Of a stretch of DNA of 7,144 bases, positions 1 through 4,023 are shown piece after piece. The DNA comes from Terriglobia bacterium (GTDB lineage Bacteria > Acidobacteriota > Terriglobia > UBA7540), in contig JALHUF010000388.1 in assembly GCA_022866195.1 (NCBI GenBank), forward strand, positions 1 to 7,144. The letters are read 5' to 3'. Made by a program: the position numbers and the translations under genes. Below the pieces are notes generated by a model. It saw nothing but the letters and a program-made list of their open reading frames with translations, made no database searches and was not told the origin of the DNA. Positions within the stretch are counted from its first letter, which is position 1, and every line of letters starts with the position of its first letter.

Positions 1-145
1 GGAGATAAGCCAGGGCGCGCTCCGTCAACTTCTGAACGTAGGGTGTTAAGACAAACTCGTCGCTGGGCTCCAGCAGGAGGTTGTCACCGCCGGTCGGGAG
101 CCCGACCGGGGTAGCTGATAGGTTTGTCAGATCCTGGTGATTCAT
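1..145 (-). CDS. gvpN: GvpN, gas vesicle AAA+ ATPase (N-terminal fragment)
   Basis: This is the first 48 codons of GvpN; the gene continues past the left edge. GvpN is a MoxR-like AAA+ ATPase needed for efficient gas vesicle assembly. The visible part is a variable leader followed by LLLEPSDEFVLTPYVQKLTERALAYL at residues 23-48. It corresponds to the conserved family stretch (a Pro-rich start, then F-V-x-T-P-Y-V and an L-x-E-R-A-L-x-Y-L helix) just before the Walker A region, which lies outside the window. The ATG at 145 was chosen because it opens this frame and an AGGAGG lies upstream at 158-163, although the 12-base spacing is long. A nearer ATG at 155 is in another frame and soon stops. 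The gene lies 128 bases after the zinc-finger gene. Identification rests on a short stretch but the match is distinctive. Confidence 0.85.
   Translation of the reverse strand, partial: MNHQDLTNLSATPVGLPTGGDNLLLEPSDEFVLTPYVQKLTERALAYL
90..109 (-). repeat. Perfect palindrome inside the start of gvpN
   Basis: CCGGTCGGG and CCCGACCGG flank two bases (AG), a 9-bp perfect inverted repeat within codons 13-19 of gvpN. In RNA it would be an 8-bp stem with a 4-base loop. It lies about 36 bases after the start codon and could slow early translation or mark a polymerase pause; it may also be chance in GC-rich coding sequence. Confidence 0.6.
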
Positions 146-273
146 CGTAATTCATTCCCTCCTATTCCCACGCTTGTTGGTCAACAGCCTACTCGTCCCG
201 TGCCACACAGCAGGCACCTCGTGGCTCGGCCCGCTTTCGACCCGTTGGCCAGGGGTTTCTTTCCGCATTCGTC
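146..273 (-). other. Intergenic spacer before gvpN with a small hairpin
   Basis: No gene is seen in these 128 bases between the zinc-finger stop and the gvpN start. The only structure noticed is a perfect 5-bp inverted repeat at 200-217, GTGCC and GGCAC around an 8-base loop. It is not followed by a T-run, so it does not look like an intrinsic terminator. The gvpN ribosome binding site (AGGAGG) sits at 158-163. Confidence 0.4.
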
Positions 274-642
274 TCATTCCACGGGCAGCCATCCGCGGCC
301 GCGGCATTTTAGACACGCCATCGCTGGGGCTGAGGCGTCATCGCCCGTACCCTGGCACTGCGGGCACACAACGGTGGGGCCCGCCGGCAAGGGGACAAGC
401 CCTTTTCCGCCGCAAACGGTGCAGGTGAGCCTCTTGATGGCCCCGGTGCCCTGGCAATGCGCACAGCGTGCGTGTGGCGCCTGCACCTGCACTATGCCTC
501 TGCCTTTACAAACACAACAGGTGGAAAGCCAGGACATGATCCCAAACGGGTCCCTTCCGCTGCCGTGGCAAAAGGCGCAAGAAACCGCCGCCCCATCGGA
601 TTCGCTGGAAGCCGTTTTTGAAAGCATGATCTGCTCGCCCAC
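274..642 (-). CDS. Small protein with six DnaJ-type CxxCxGxG zinc-finger motifs
   Basis: A 122-residue protein made almost entirely of cysteine-rich motifs of the kind found in the central zinc-binding domain of DnaJ/Hsp40. Six CxxCxGxG copies start at residues 22 (CAFCHGSG), 42 (CCVCKGRG), 60 (CAHCQGTG), 74 (CTVCGGKG), 93 (CPQCQGTG) and 110 (CLKCRGRG). DnaJ normally has four, forming two zinc sites, so six could form three. There is no J domain (no HPD motif) and no DnaJ substrate-binding C-terminal domain. The start is either GTG at 642, just after an in-frame TGA, or ATG at 627, which removes five residues and no motif; neither has an ideal ribosome binding site. It follows the 31-codon ORF by about 31 bases and precedes gvpN. 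A role as a disulfide or folding helper in gas vesicle assembly is inferred only from motif and position. Confidence 0.8.
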   Translation of the reverse strand: MGEQIMLSKTASSESDGAAVSCAFCHGSGRDPFGIMSWLSTCCVCKGRGIVQVQAPHARCAHCQGTGAIKRLTCTVCGGKGLVPLPAGPTVVCPQCQGTGDDASAPAMACLKCRGRGWLPVE

Positions 643-673
643 GCGGGGTCACCCACCCTTCCGCTTGCTCTCC

Positions 674-769
674 TCAATGTAGGGCGTTATGGATCAGTCC
701 CTGGCGCGCGCTTCGCAATGCCCGGATCTCATTTCGCAATCGAGCCAGGTCGTGGGTTAGCACACCCAT
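674..769 (-). CDS. 31-residue ORF resembling the N-terminus of the GvpC-like proteins
   Basis: Starting from the ATG at 769, this frame encodes only 31 residues. It matches the opening of the two GvpC-like proteins upstream: M-G-x-L-x-x-D-x-x-R-L-x-x-E-I-x-A-L-R-x-x-R is shared by all three. It then ends at TGA without the KEERLAF segment or the Arg/Ala-rich tail. It could be a truncated third copy of the duplicated gene, or a functional minimal helix. A weak GAGG lies 10 bases before the ATG. No GvpC-like continuation was found in the other frames just downstream, so a simple single frameshift is not indicated. Its reality as an expressed gene is uncertain. Confidence 0.45.
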   Translation of the reverse strand: MGVLTHDLARLRNEIRALRSARQGLIHNALH

Positions 770-896
770 GGTGATTCTGCCTCGTCTGCCTTCCGTTCGA
801 GCCCGCTGCTGTTTGATGTGGCAGGGGGACGCAGCCGGGTGGCGGCCGGGCAACCGTTCAATCCCAATCCCCGAGACCTTGCTGACCGCCGGACCG
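770..896 (-). other. Spacer after the second GvpC-like gene
   Basis: There are 127 bases between the stop of the second GvpC-like gene and the 31-codon ORF. The part nearest that stop (881-896) repeats the sequence downstream of the first GvpC-like gene (from 1270), so the duplicated unit extends past the stop codon. Nothing else recognisable is seen. Confidence 0.4.
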
Positions 897-1226
897 CTAT
901 GCGCCCCTGCCGGCCCGAGCACGGCGCGCGGGAGCACGCGCGGGAGCACGCGCGGGAGCAAACTCAGCCCTCCTTTGCGATTGCTGCCCGTGCCCGGCCC
1001 AAGCACGGCCTGCGGCAGCCATCTCAGCCCTCATTTCCCGTTGCTGCCCGCCGACAGTTCGTTTCAGGTTTTTGCAGAAAGCAAGACGCTCCTCTTTGGC
1101 CTCCTTTGCCACCGTCTGGCGATCGCTGTTGCCCTCTGCGAGTTCTTCTCGGAACGCTCGACGGCTTCCGCGCAGCGCCTGGATCTCCCCGACCAATCGA
1201 GTCATGTCCTCTACCAATCTGCCCAT
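897..1226 (-). CDS. GvpC-like gas vesicle protein, second copy
   Basis: A 109-residue, Arg/Ala-rich, probably helical protein that is a tandem paralogue of the gene at 1286-1615. Both share MGRLxEDMTRLVGEIQALRG at residues 1-20, KEERLAFCKNLKRTVGGQQR, and an Arg/Ala/Gly-rich tail. The pattern A-R-x-A...L-A-F-x-x-x-L-x-x-T recalls the 33-residue repeat of GvpC, the protein that coats and stiffens gas vesicles, but the match is partial and the symbol is withheld. Compared with the first copy it lacks 8 residues in the middle (residues 31-44 here are AEGNSDRQTVAKEA, covering 22 residues there). It gains 8 in the tail through a threefold 12-base repeat encoding A-P-A-R units. Start: ATG at 1226 after an AAGGGGGG ribosome binding site. 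It follows the first copy by 59 bases. Confidence 0.7.
   Translation of the reverse strand: MGRLVEDMTRLVGEIQALRGSRRAFREELAEGNSDRQTVAKEAKEERLAFCKNLKRTVGGQQREMRAEMAAAGRAWAGHGQQSQRRAEFAPARAPARAPARRARAGRGA
925..960 (-). repeat. Perfect 3 x 12-base tandem repeat in the second GvpC-like gene
   Basis: The plus-strand unit CGCGCGGGAGCA occurs three times without a mismatch, at 925-936, 937-948 and 949-960. On the coding strand it adds A-P-A-R units to the tail, in frame because the unit is a multiple of three. The first GvpC-like gene lacks the extra copies, so this looks like slippage expansion after the duplication. Confidence 0.9.
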
Positions 1227-1285
1227 AGTATCCCCCCTTCTATTTTTTTCCGGCCATCTACCTGGCCACGCTGACCGCCGGGCCG

Positions 1286-1615
1286 CTAAGCGCCCCTACC
1301 GGCCCGAGCACGGCGCGGGGCAGTATGCTCAGCCCTCATTTCCGGTTGCTGCCCGTGCCCGGCCCAAGCACGGCGCGCGGCAGCCATCTCAGCCCTCATT
1401 TCCCGTTGCTGCCCGCCGACAGTTCGTTTCAGGTTTTTGCAGAAAGCAAGACGCTCCTCTTTGGTCCTCTTTGCCATGCGAGCGTGTGTGTCCGCAAAAT
1501 CCGCACACATTTCAACAACATCCATCACGAGTTCTTTTCGGAACGCTTGCCGACTTCCGCGCAGCGCCTGGATCTCCCCGACCAATCGAGTCATGTCTTC
1601 CAACAATCTGCCCAT
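1286..1615 (-). CDS. GvpC-like gas vesicle protein, first copy
   Basis: A 109-residue protein directly downstream of gvpA, the position gvpC takes in many clusters. It has a probable amphipathic helix at residues 1-30. A segment at 38-67 (DFADTHARMAKRTKEERLAF, then CKNLKRTVGG) resembles one GvpC repeat, with an A-R-x-A core followed by L-A-F and L-x-x-T. The tail is two 20-residue repeats (69-88 and 89-108) of pattern Q-Q-x-E-M-R-A-E...R-R-A-x-A-G-x-G. Classic GvpC has several 33-residue repeats and binds the outer shell; this protein has about one, so the family call is by pattern and context. Start: ATG at 1615 with AAGGAGGG upstream, preferred over the frame's further upstream extension, which has no conserved sequence. 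It contains a central segment that the second copy has lost. Confidence 0.7.
   Translation of the reverse strand: MGRLLEDMTRLVGEIQALRGSRQAFRKELVMDVVEMCADFADTHARMAKRTKEERLAFCKNLKRTVGGQQREMRAEMAAARRAWAGHGQQPEMRAEHTAPRRARAGRGA
1292..1411 (-). repeat. Two 60-base tandem repeats in the tail of the first GvpC-like gene
   Basis: Residues 69-88 (bases 1411-1352) and 89-108 (1351-1292) are direct repeats of exactly 20 codons. They share QQ-x-EMRAE and RRA-x-AG-x-G, and the DNA is also clearly similar, for instance the shared TCAGCCCTCATTTCC stretch on the plus strand. The second copy of the gene has the same pair, but its last unit is lengthened by the 12-base repeats. Confidence 0.8.
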
Positions 1616-1668
1616 CGTAGCCCTCCTTCTATTTTTCCGGTCATCTACCTCTCCACGCACTGCCAAGC

Positions 1669-1691
1669 GGAGGGCCACATGATGGCCCCCC
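1669..1691 (-). terminator. Strong hairpin between gvpA and the first GvpC-like gene
   Basis: Minus-strand RNA from this interval can form a 9-bp stem (GGGGGGCCA with TGGCCCTCC) and a 5-base loop. One pair is a G-U wobble that would be an A-C mismatch in the opposite strand's RNA, so the fold favours the sense transcript. It starts 31 bases after the gvpA stop. There is no T-run after it. It is therefore better read as a leaky terminator or 3'-end stabiliser, which would let gvpA RNA accumulate above that of the downstream genes. Confidence 0.5.
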
Positions 1692-1702
1692 ACTTGACGG
1701 TG

Positions 1703-1717
1703 GTCGGTCTCCAACCC
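1703..1717 (-). other. Small hairpin just after the gvpA stop
   Basis: The sense strand reads GGTTGG-AGA-CCGACC, a 6-bp stem with one G-U wobble and a 3-base loop, beginning 5 bases after the gvpA stop codon. It stands just before the stronger hairpin at 1669-1691, so the two may act together at the gvpA mRNA 3' end. Confidence 0.35.
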
Positions 1718-1721
1718 AGCA

Positions 1722-1940
1722 TCAGGCGGGAGCCGCAGCACTGGCTGTCAGACCGATAGCCTCGGCATACTTCAGGTAGGTCTCAACCGAGGCGATCACG
1801 ACGCGGGCCTCAACCGAGAGCAGCTCGATCCCGACCAGCGACACCTTCACCCAGGCGTCGATCACGATCCCCTTGTCGAGAATCCGATCGACTACTTCTG
1901 CCAGGCTCGAGGAGTCAGTCGACTTTACGACCTTTGCCAT
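1722..1940 (-). CDS. gvpA: GvpA, gas vesicle structural (shell) protein
   Basis: GvpA is the small hydrophobic protein that polymerises into the ribbed, gas-permeable, water-excluding wall of gas vesicles. The 72-residue product has the normal family length and the invariant core: [14 protein letters not shown] at 11-24, then [17 protein letters not shown] at 25-41 (first helix end and beta hairpin). [21 protein letters not shown] at 43-63 follows, with a short Ala-rich tail. The start is the ATG at 1940, preceded by AAGGAG with 7-base spacing; an ATG two codons earlier is too close to the ribosome binding site. A sigma-54 type promoter lies upstream at 2026-2041 and hairpins lie just downstream. 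Only one gvpA copy is seen in the window. Confidence 0.98.
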   Translation of the reverse strand: MAKVVKSTDSSSLAEVVDRILDKGIVIDAWVKVSLVGIELLSVEARVVIASVETYLKYAEAIGLTASAAAPA

Positions 1941-1955
1941 GGTCATTCTCCTTCC

Positions 1956-1981
1956 GGGTAACAAACTACCCATGTTTGGGT
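1956..1981 (-). promoter_or_regulatory. Overlapping alternative hairpins in the gvpA leader
   Basis: In the sense RNA, ACCC-AAACAT-GGGT (1968-1981) and GGGTA-GTTTGT-TACCC (1956-1971) are both possible stem-loops but share the same GGGT, so only one can form at a time. The second ends just before the AAGGAG ribosome binding site. This could influence gvpA translation or stability; the stems are short and the idea is speculative. Confidence 0.3.
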
Positions 1982-1983
1982 TA

Positions 1984-2013
1984 GGGCATGCCTCGCGTAT
2001 GCGAGACCTGCCC
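1984..2013 (-). promoter_or_regulatory. Stem-loop at the predicted 5' end of the gvpA mRNA
   Basis: The sense strand reads GGGCA, a 3-base interior bulge, CTCGC, loop ATAC, GCGAG, a 3-base bulge, TGCCC. That makes two 5-bp stems separated by a symmetric internal loop. With the sigma-54 element at 2026-2041 the expected transcription start is near 2015, so this hairpin would sit almost at the 5' terminus. Such end hairpins often protect abundant mRNAs from decay. Confidence 0.45.
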
Positions 2014-2025
2014 CGCCGCCTTGCG

Positions 2026-2041
2026 TGCACAACTGATGCCA
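2026..2041 (-). promoter_or_regulatory. Sigma-54 (-24/-12) promoter for gvpA
   Basis: The minus strand reads TGGCATCAGTTGTGCA. Against the sigma-54 consensus TGGCAC-N5-TTGCA it keeps TGGCA, the obligatory GG and GC dinucleotides separated by exactly 10 bases, and TGCA. It differs at the last base of the -24 box and the first of the -12 box. The predicted start is near 2015, giving a leader of about 75 bases to the gvpA ATG. An NtrC-family activator encoded at the right end of the same cluster provides the expected partner. Confidence 0.7.
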
Positions 2042-2082
2042 CGCCCTAGAGTTATCGGCGGGTTTCACGAAGACCTTGATTC

Positions 2083-2107
2083 AAAAGAGAAAGCCCCCAT
2101 CGCGGGG
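2083..2107 (-). terminator. Possible intrinsic terminator upstream of the gvpA promoter
   Basis: The sense strand has CCCC-GCGAT-GGGG (extendable by one T-G pair) followed by GCTTTCTCTTTT. The stem is short (4-5 bp) but GC-only and is followed by a pyrimidine/T-rich tail. It would stop read-through from the gvpL/F operon about 40 bases before the gvpA promoter. Confidence 0.35.
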
Positions 2108-2296
2108 AGAATTGTCGCACCTGGAAGGGGCCATTAAGGAATTCACTCCATAGAATGCAGGCGCTAGTTGCGAGGCATGTAATCCCGATAGGTGACGTCG
2201 AGAGGGCCACGTCGTTTTCGGGGTTCGCGCGGAGCAGGACTCAGTGGTCGAATCGGCCATTCCCAATCGAGTCCAGCCGTCTCCGGATTGATCACC

Positions 2297-2321
2297 GACC
2301 TGTCCCGAAACGGGAAAGGTC
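2297..2321. promoter_or_regulatory. Inverted repeat 1, candidate activator site
   Basis: GACCTGTCCCG, spacer AAA, CGGGAAAGGTC on the plus strand: 11-bp arms with one mismatch. It has no T-run on either strand, so a DNA-binding palindrome is a reasonable reading. Its centre is near 2309, roughly 294 bases upstream of the predicted gvpA start. Enhancer sites for NtrC-family proteins are palindromes upstream of sigma-54 promoters. Confidence 0.4.
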
Positions 2322-2337
2322 AGCGAACTTCCTTCCG

Positions 2338-2360
2338 AGGGTGGAAACGATTTCAACCCT
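2338..2360. promoter_or_regulatory. Inverted repeat 2, candidate activator site
   Basis: AGGGTGGAAA, spacer CGA, TTTCAACCCT on the plus strand: 10-bp arms with one mismatch. Its centre (2349) is 40 bases from the centre of inverted repeat 1, close to four helical turns. The two do not share obvious sequence, which weakens the idea of one protein binding both. Confidence 0.35.
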
Positions 2361-2376
2361 GACTGAGTAAGGGCAG

Positions 2377-2414
2377 GTGGTTTCCGCCTCGGGACTTCCC
2401 AGACCGAGAACCAC
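2377..2414. repeat. Inverted repeat 3, bulged
   Basis: GTGGTT and CTCGG on the left pair with CCGAG and AACCAC on the right around an 11-base loop, with a 5-base bulge on the left arm. It lies about 70 bases past the stop of the second gvpL/F gene. It could be part of that transcript's 3' end or a DNA site. Confidence 0.35.
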
Positions 2415-2485
2415 GCTCTGGAAGGGTAGGCTTACGTTCAGGCATCCCCAACCTACTAAGGCCTCCAAATGTCTGGGACGGACAT

Positions 2486-3208
2486 CTACCTTTCGAGGGA
2501 ATCAACAAAGTTGTACGGCGGCCACGGGCCGCTCAAGAGCAGCTTGACAGAATCCTTCAGATGGAGGTGACGAGCGGCTTGGCGAAATGATTCTACGGAA
2601 CCTCTTGGCACGAGGAAGTAGAGGGACAAGAGACGGCTCCTGGCCGAATCCGGGAATTCCACCTTGCGGCGAACGTAGAGGCCGGCCAGGGAACCCCAAA
2701 GCTCCTCTACCAACAATCGCTCGTGCCGGCCTGCGCGGTCCAGGCCCAGATAACGTTCTCGCTTTGCTGCAAGGTAAGCAGCGCCGGAATTAACCAGAAG
2801 GGGAAAGGATTTTGGAGGGACAGGCCGTGCATCGCTCTCCGTTCCCGCTCCGGAACTGTCGAGGAGAACATGGATACCCATCTCCCCCAGGCCCTCGAGT
2901 TCGTCGAGAAGCGCGCCGTATTCATCGCGGTGGCTTTCCAGCAGGCAGACGGCCTCGGATGCGTCTTCAAGCTGACATCCATACCGCATGGGGATTACGG
3001 TCTGGTCGCGATACAAATGTTCGACGACCGCTTCGTAGGCGAGAATTTGTGAGATATCAGGAACCAGATCCGATTCCACAAGCTCAGAAAGCCCCGCGCT
3101 CAAACCATTCTGAGCCAGCACGAATACCGGTTTCCCTCCGACTCCCAGAGGTATTCCGGGTCTTGGTTGTGCCGGGCTGCGGAAGATGCAGTAAAGCAGG
3201 TAACTCAT
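2486..3208 (-). CDS. gvpL/F: GvpL/GvpF family gas vesicle protein, second paralogue
   Basis: A 240-residue member of the GvpL/GvpF family, accessory proteins that bind GvpA early in vesicle assembly. It opens with MSYLLYCIF, the usual family first strand. A central segment, E-A-V-V-E-H-L-Y-R-D-Q-T-V-I-P-M-R-Y-G, matches the conserved 'H...V-x-P-x-R-F-G' region. The family hallmark GPWPPYNF lies near the C-terminus at 227-234. Length is typical. The ATG at 3208 overlaps the TGA of the upstream paralogue as ATGA, indicating translational coupling. The open frame extends further upstream, but that part lies over the paralogue and shows no family similarity. It is the last gene of the right-hand operon. 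Which of the two is GvpF and which GvpL cannot be settled here. Confidence 0.93.
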   Translation of the reverse strand: MSYLLYCIFRSPAQPRPGIPLGVGGKPVFVLAQNGLSAGLSELVESDLVPDISQILAYEAVVEHLYRDQTVIPMRYGCQLEDASEAVCLLESHRDEYGALLDELEGLGEMGIHVLLDSSGAGTESDARPVPPKSFPLLVNSGAAYLAAKRERYLGLDRAGRHERLLVEELWGSLAGLYVRRKVEFPDSARSRLLSLYFLVPRGSVESFRQAARHLHLKDSVKLLLSGPWPPYNFVDSLER

Positions 3209-4023
3209 GGGGCCGTTCCCATCGATAGAGGAGGAACAAAGCGATAAGGGGGCCAGGGCCCAGAAAGTTCGAAGACCAGCCCCCTGGTGGCATGGTTCTG
3301 GTTCACCTGATCGATTCGCAAGCGAAATGCCGCGCTCGCGCCTCTCGGCAGCAGGAAGGCCCAATTCAGCACAACCTCGATTCCGCTTTCTGGGGGCTCG
3401 CGAGGTACAACTTGACATTCGCGGAAATCCGAAGCCTGCTTCCTCAGGTCGCTCGCGACTTGCTGGCAGGTTTCATTTAGCCAGAGGCTCAGTTCTTTCT
3501 CTGCACCTCCTCGGATCTGCTGTTCTTGGAAGTAGCGTGTTCCTGGAGGCAGCGCGGCGAGTTGCTCCTGCTGTGCGGCTAGGTTTGCGGAGATCAGGGC
3601 CTGCGCGGCTTCCCTTCTGTCGAGCAGGCCCTTGACTGACCATTCTTCTTGATCAGCCACCCGCTCGAAAAACTGCGAAATGGTCTGGCGATGTGTATCG
3701 AGAAATTCCGTCAAGCTTTTCTGCGACGAGAAGAGAGTCCCGAAGCGGACGGGCAGCACGGGAGAATGACGCATCACCTCCTCCACTACCTCCTCGTGGC
3801 GCAGGGCGCGCGGCCCCACCCAAGCTAGCTGTTGCATTTGGAGTTCTGCCGCCGGGCCGCAGAAATCTTGTCGGGCCACCTCGCTCACGACTGCACAGAC
3901 ATCCGGGAAGCGCCGAAGTACAGAAAGGGGATGCCGACCATCCACACCGCTCCCCTGAAGCTCCCCGACGAGGTCGGAGCGAGCAAAGCAAAACAGATAG
4001 AGCGCTGTCTGGCTCTTCTCCAT
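3205..4023 (-). CDS. gvpL/F: GvpL/GvpF family gas vesicle protein, first paralogue
   Basis: A 272-residue GvpL/GvpF protein. It starts MEKSQTALYLFCFA, a hydrophobic first strand like that of its neighbour. The mid-section E-E-V-V-E-E-V-M-R-H-S-P-V-L-P-V-R-F-G-T-L-F is the best conserved block of the family. A long charged helical stretch follows, then the C-terminal hallmark GPWPPYRF at 255-262. The family provides minor shell or assembly proteins that contact GvpA. The ATG at 4023 directly abuts the TAG of the CDC48 gene (TAG-ATG), and its own TGA overlaps the next gene, so three genes are coupled in series. It is longer than the second paralogue because of the helical insert and a longer tail. 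Confidence 0.93.
   Translation of the reverse strand: MEKSQTALYLFCFARSDLVGELQGSGVDGRHPLSVLRRFPDVCAVVSEVARQDFCGPAAELQMQQLAWVGPRALRHEEVVEEVMRHSPVLPVRFGTLFSSQKSLTEFLDTHRQTISQFFERVADQEEWSVKGLLDRREAAQALISANLAAQQEQLAALPPGTRYFQEQQIRGGAEKELSLWLNETCQQVASDLRKQASDFRECQVVPREPPESGIEVVLNWAFLLPRGASAAFRLRIDQVNQNHATRGLVFELSGPWPPYRFVPPLSMGTAP

Larger units (their letters stand above)
881..1656 (-). repeat. Tandem duplication of a ~388-base unit carrying a GvpC-like gene
   Basis: Two direct copies abut: about 1270-1656 and about 881-1269. Each carries a leader with an A-rich run and ribosome binding site, the whole reading frame, and the bases just past the stop. The longest identical blocks found by eye are 87 bases (1013-1099 = 1378-1464) and 44 bases (1165-1208 = 1554-1597). 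The central parts (1100-1140 versus 1465-1529) have diverged in length and sequence. Confidence 0.85.
1941..2485. other. Long non-coding region between gvpL/F and gvpA
   Basis: There are 545 bases with no convincing gene. Frames open here (for example minus 2081-2356) but show no ribosome binding site or recognisable protein. The part next to gvpA carries the sigma-54 promoter and leader hairpins; the far part carries three inverted repeats (2297-2414). The left portion belongs to the gvpA control region. The right portion could be the activator's binding region, the 3' end of the preceding operon, or both. Confidence 0.6.

Noticed and set aside
183..205. TGGCAC on the minus strand upstream of gvpN as a second sigma-54 promoter
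   Set aside because: The -24 box is perfect, but the -12 position reads GAGTA and lacks the required GC at the correct spacing.
768..1274. Plus-strand open frames of 136-182 codons over the GvpC-like genes
   Set aside because: They arise from the GC-rich repeats antisense to the GvpC-like genes; the minus-strand frames have ribosome binding sites and share protein sequence between copies.
881..1656. Direct repeats as a CRISPR array or insertion sequence
   Set aside because: The repeats are long, abutting and protein-coding; there are no regular unique spacers, transposase gene or terminal inverted repeats.
2231..2275. tRNA-like stretch with GGTCGAATC
   Set aside because: It lacks a proper T-arm GTTCGA sequence, and no acceptor or anticodon stems could be paired.
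2081..2356. Open frame of 91 codons on the minus strand in the gvpA upstream gap
   Set aside because: It has no clear ribosome binding site and no recognisable protein pattern, and it covers the inverted repeats and possible terminator; it is most likely chance.
3208..3418. Upstream extension of the second gvpL/F frame by 70 codons
   Set aside because: It overlaps the first gvpL/F gene, shows no family similarity, and the ATGA overlap at 3205-3208 gives a normal family start.
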